Of a stretch of DNA of 64,000 nt, positions 63,330-64,000 are shown in pieces; within the stretch, counting starts at the first letter, position 1; each line of letters opens with the position of its first letter. Origin of the DNA: Parus major (taxonomy: Eukaryota > Chordata > Aves > Passeriformes > Paridae); NCBI RefSeq assembly GCF_001522545.3, contig NC_031771.1, positions 26,256,226-26,320,225 of the forward strand. Direction: 5' to 3'. The notes beneath the pieces were generated by a model. That model was given only the letters and a program-made list of their open reading frames with translations. It searched no databases and was not told where the DNA came from. Position numbers and translations under genes: made by a program.

Positions 63330-64000
63330 GGCACCGAGCAGCGTGTCCCAGGCGCGCTCATCCGCGCCCACAGCCGGCCAGGCTCCGTCTCTGCCGCTCC
63401 GGCTGCTCTCCCAGCCGGCGGCCCGATCTCCAGGCACGGCACTCGGGGCCGGGGCAGCCTCCCGGGCGGTGCCGCCGTGGTTGCCATGGCTGCTACCATA
63501 GACATGACGGCCTAGAGAGGCCGCCGCCGTCATCCCCTTTCCGGCCCGGCGCTTCCGGCTCCTGCCGCCGCCGGAGAAGGAAGAAAATAAAGCTTGAGAG
63601 GGGCCGCCGGCGCTGCCCCGCCCGGCCTCCTCCGTACCCCCCTTCCCACCCTCCGTCCTGCCCTCCCGTCCCCCGCAGCACGACGCCCCCGGGGCCGCAG
63701 CGGCGCCGCCGGCAGGTGAGGGACGGGCCGGGCCGGGCCGGGGCAGCCGCTGGGCCCGGGTTCGGGGAGGGCCGGGCCGCGCCTCCTGCTCCGTCCCGTC
63801 CGACGTGTCACCCCGCGGGAGCGGCCGCCCTGCCCCGGGCTCCGCCGCGCCACCGGCGCTGCCCAGCGGGTCGGGGTCGGCCCGGCTCGTACACCCCGCT
63901 CCGGGGGTGCTGGGCGGCCGGACAGGGTGGGCATCGCCCGAGCTCGGGGGCAGGCGGGTTCCAGGAGAGAGAAAGGGAAGCGGTGTGTTGGTGGAGGAGG
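63240..64000. promoter_or_regulatory. CpG island, bidirectional TIGD4/ARFIP1 promoter
   Basis: The last 750 bases are extremely GC- and CpG-rich, in contrast to the AT-rich flank. TIGD4 starts leftward at 63329 and a consensus splice donor faces right at 63715/63716. Ets-type elements (cttccgg at 63552-63558, ttccgg near 63539) lie between the two; such GABP/ETS sites are common in bidirectional promoters. An aaaataaag stretch near 63585 is the only AT-rich core element. In mammals TIGD4 and ARFIP1 are also head to head. Confidence 0.75.
63590..63715 (+). ncRNA. ARFIP1: Probable noncoding exon 1 of ARFIP1 (5' UTR)
   Basis: On the plus strand a GC-rich leader ends in CCGGCAG|GTGAGGG, a strong splice donor with GT at 63716-63717. 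ARFIP1 (arfaptin-1, a BAR-domain Arf/Rac-binding protein of the trans-Golgi) is the expected neighbour, divergent from TIGD4, and its first exon is untranslated in mammals. There is no coding sequence for it in this window; identity rests on position and the donor. The 5' edge is a guess. The type ncRNA is used only because no untranslated-exon type is available. Confidence 0.45.

Noticed and set aside
63530..63934. 134-codon minus-strand Pro/Arg-rich open frame
   Set aside because: CpG-island composition; it lies in the promoter upstream of TIGD4.

Overview
This is vertebrate nuclear DNA, almost certainly from a bird. Evidence: long stretches without genes, exons bounded by GT-AG splice sites, CpG-island promoters, and CR1 LINE retrotransposons with the typical avian 3' end (ATTCTGTG-like repeats). 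No prokaryotic or viral gene organisation is present. The genes that can be read match the human 4q31.3 order FBXW7 - TMEM154 - TIGD4 - ARFIP1 (known synteny), compressed as expected for a bird.

Layout. 500-2060 is a CpG island broken by a 915-base assembly gap (841-1755); by position it is probably the FBXW7 promoter, but no FBXW7 exon is readable. A short CR1 3' fragment follows (2117-2500). 8778-13320 holds a nearly full-length but decayed CR1 on the minus strand, with remnants of ORF1 (a GDSL/SGNH esterase signature) and ORF2 (endonuclease plus reverse transcriptase). A 263-bp solo retroviral LTR (9867-10129) with a perfect 6-bp target duplication sits inside its ORF2. A 137-bp exact duplication around a single N (12354-12628) is probably an assembly artefact. 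13.3-32.2 kb shows no gene.

TMEM154 lies on the minus strand at 32218-44771. I rebuilt it from five coding exons whose splice sites and phases all agree: signal peptide, Ser/Thr-rich acidic ectodomain plus transmembrane segment, a 28-nt microexon, the most conserved cytoplasmic exon, and the terminal exon. The model gives 205 residues. Its last residues are encoded by AT-rich DNA containing a perfect 17-bp inverted repeat.

45.0-61.8 kb is intergenic. TIGD4, a domesticated pogo/Tigger transposase with a degraded DDE site, is a single-exon minus-strand CDS at 61809-63329. It starts in a CpG island that also contains a good splice donor on the plus strand (63715/63716), taken as the noncoding first exon of ARFIP1. 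TIGD4 and ARFIP1 therefore appear to share a bidirectional promoter.

I found no convincing undescribed system. The more interesting points are the hairpin-encoded TMEM154 tail, a TMEM154 upstream ORF that overlaps the start and is carried across the first splice, the nested LTR in CR1, and the CR1 ORF1 esterase remnant. All gene identities come from reading the translations; no database search was run.
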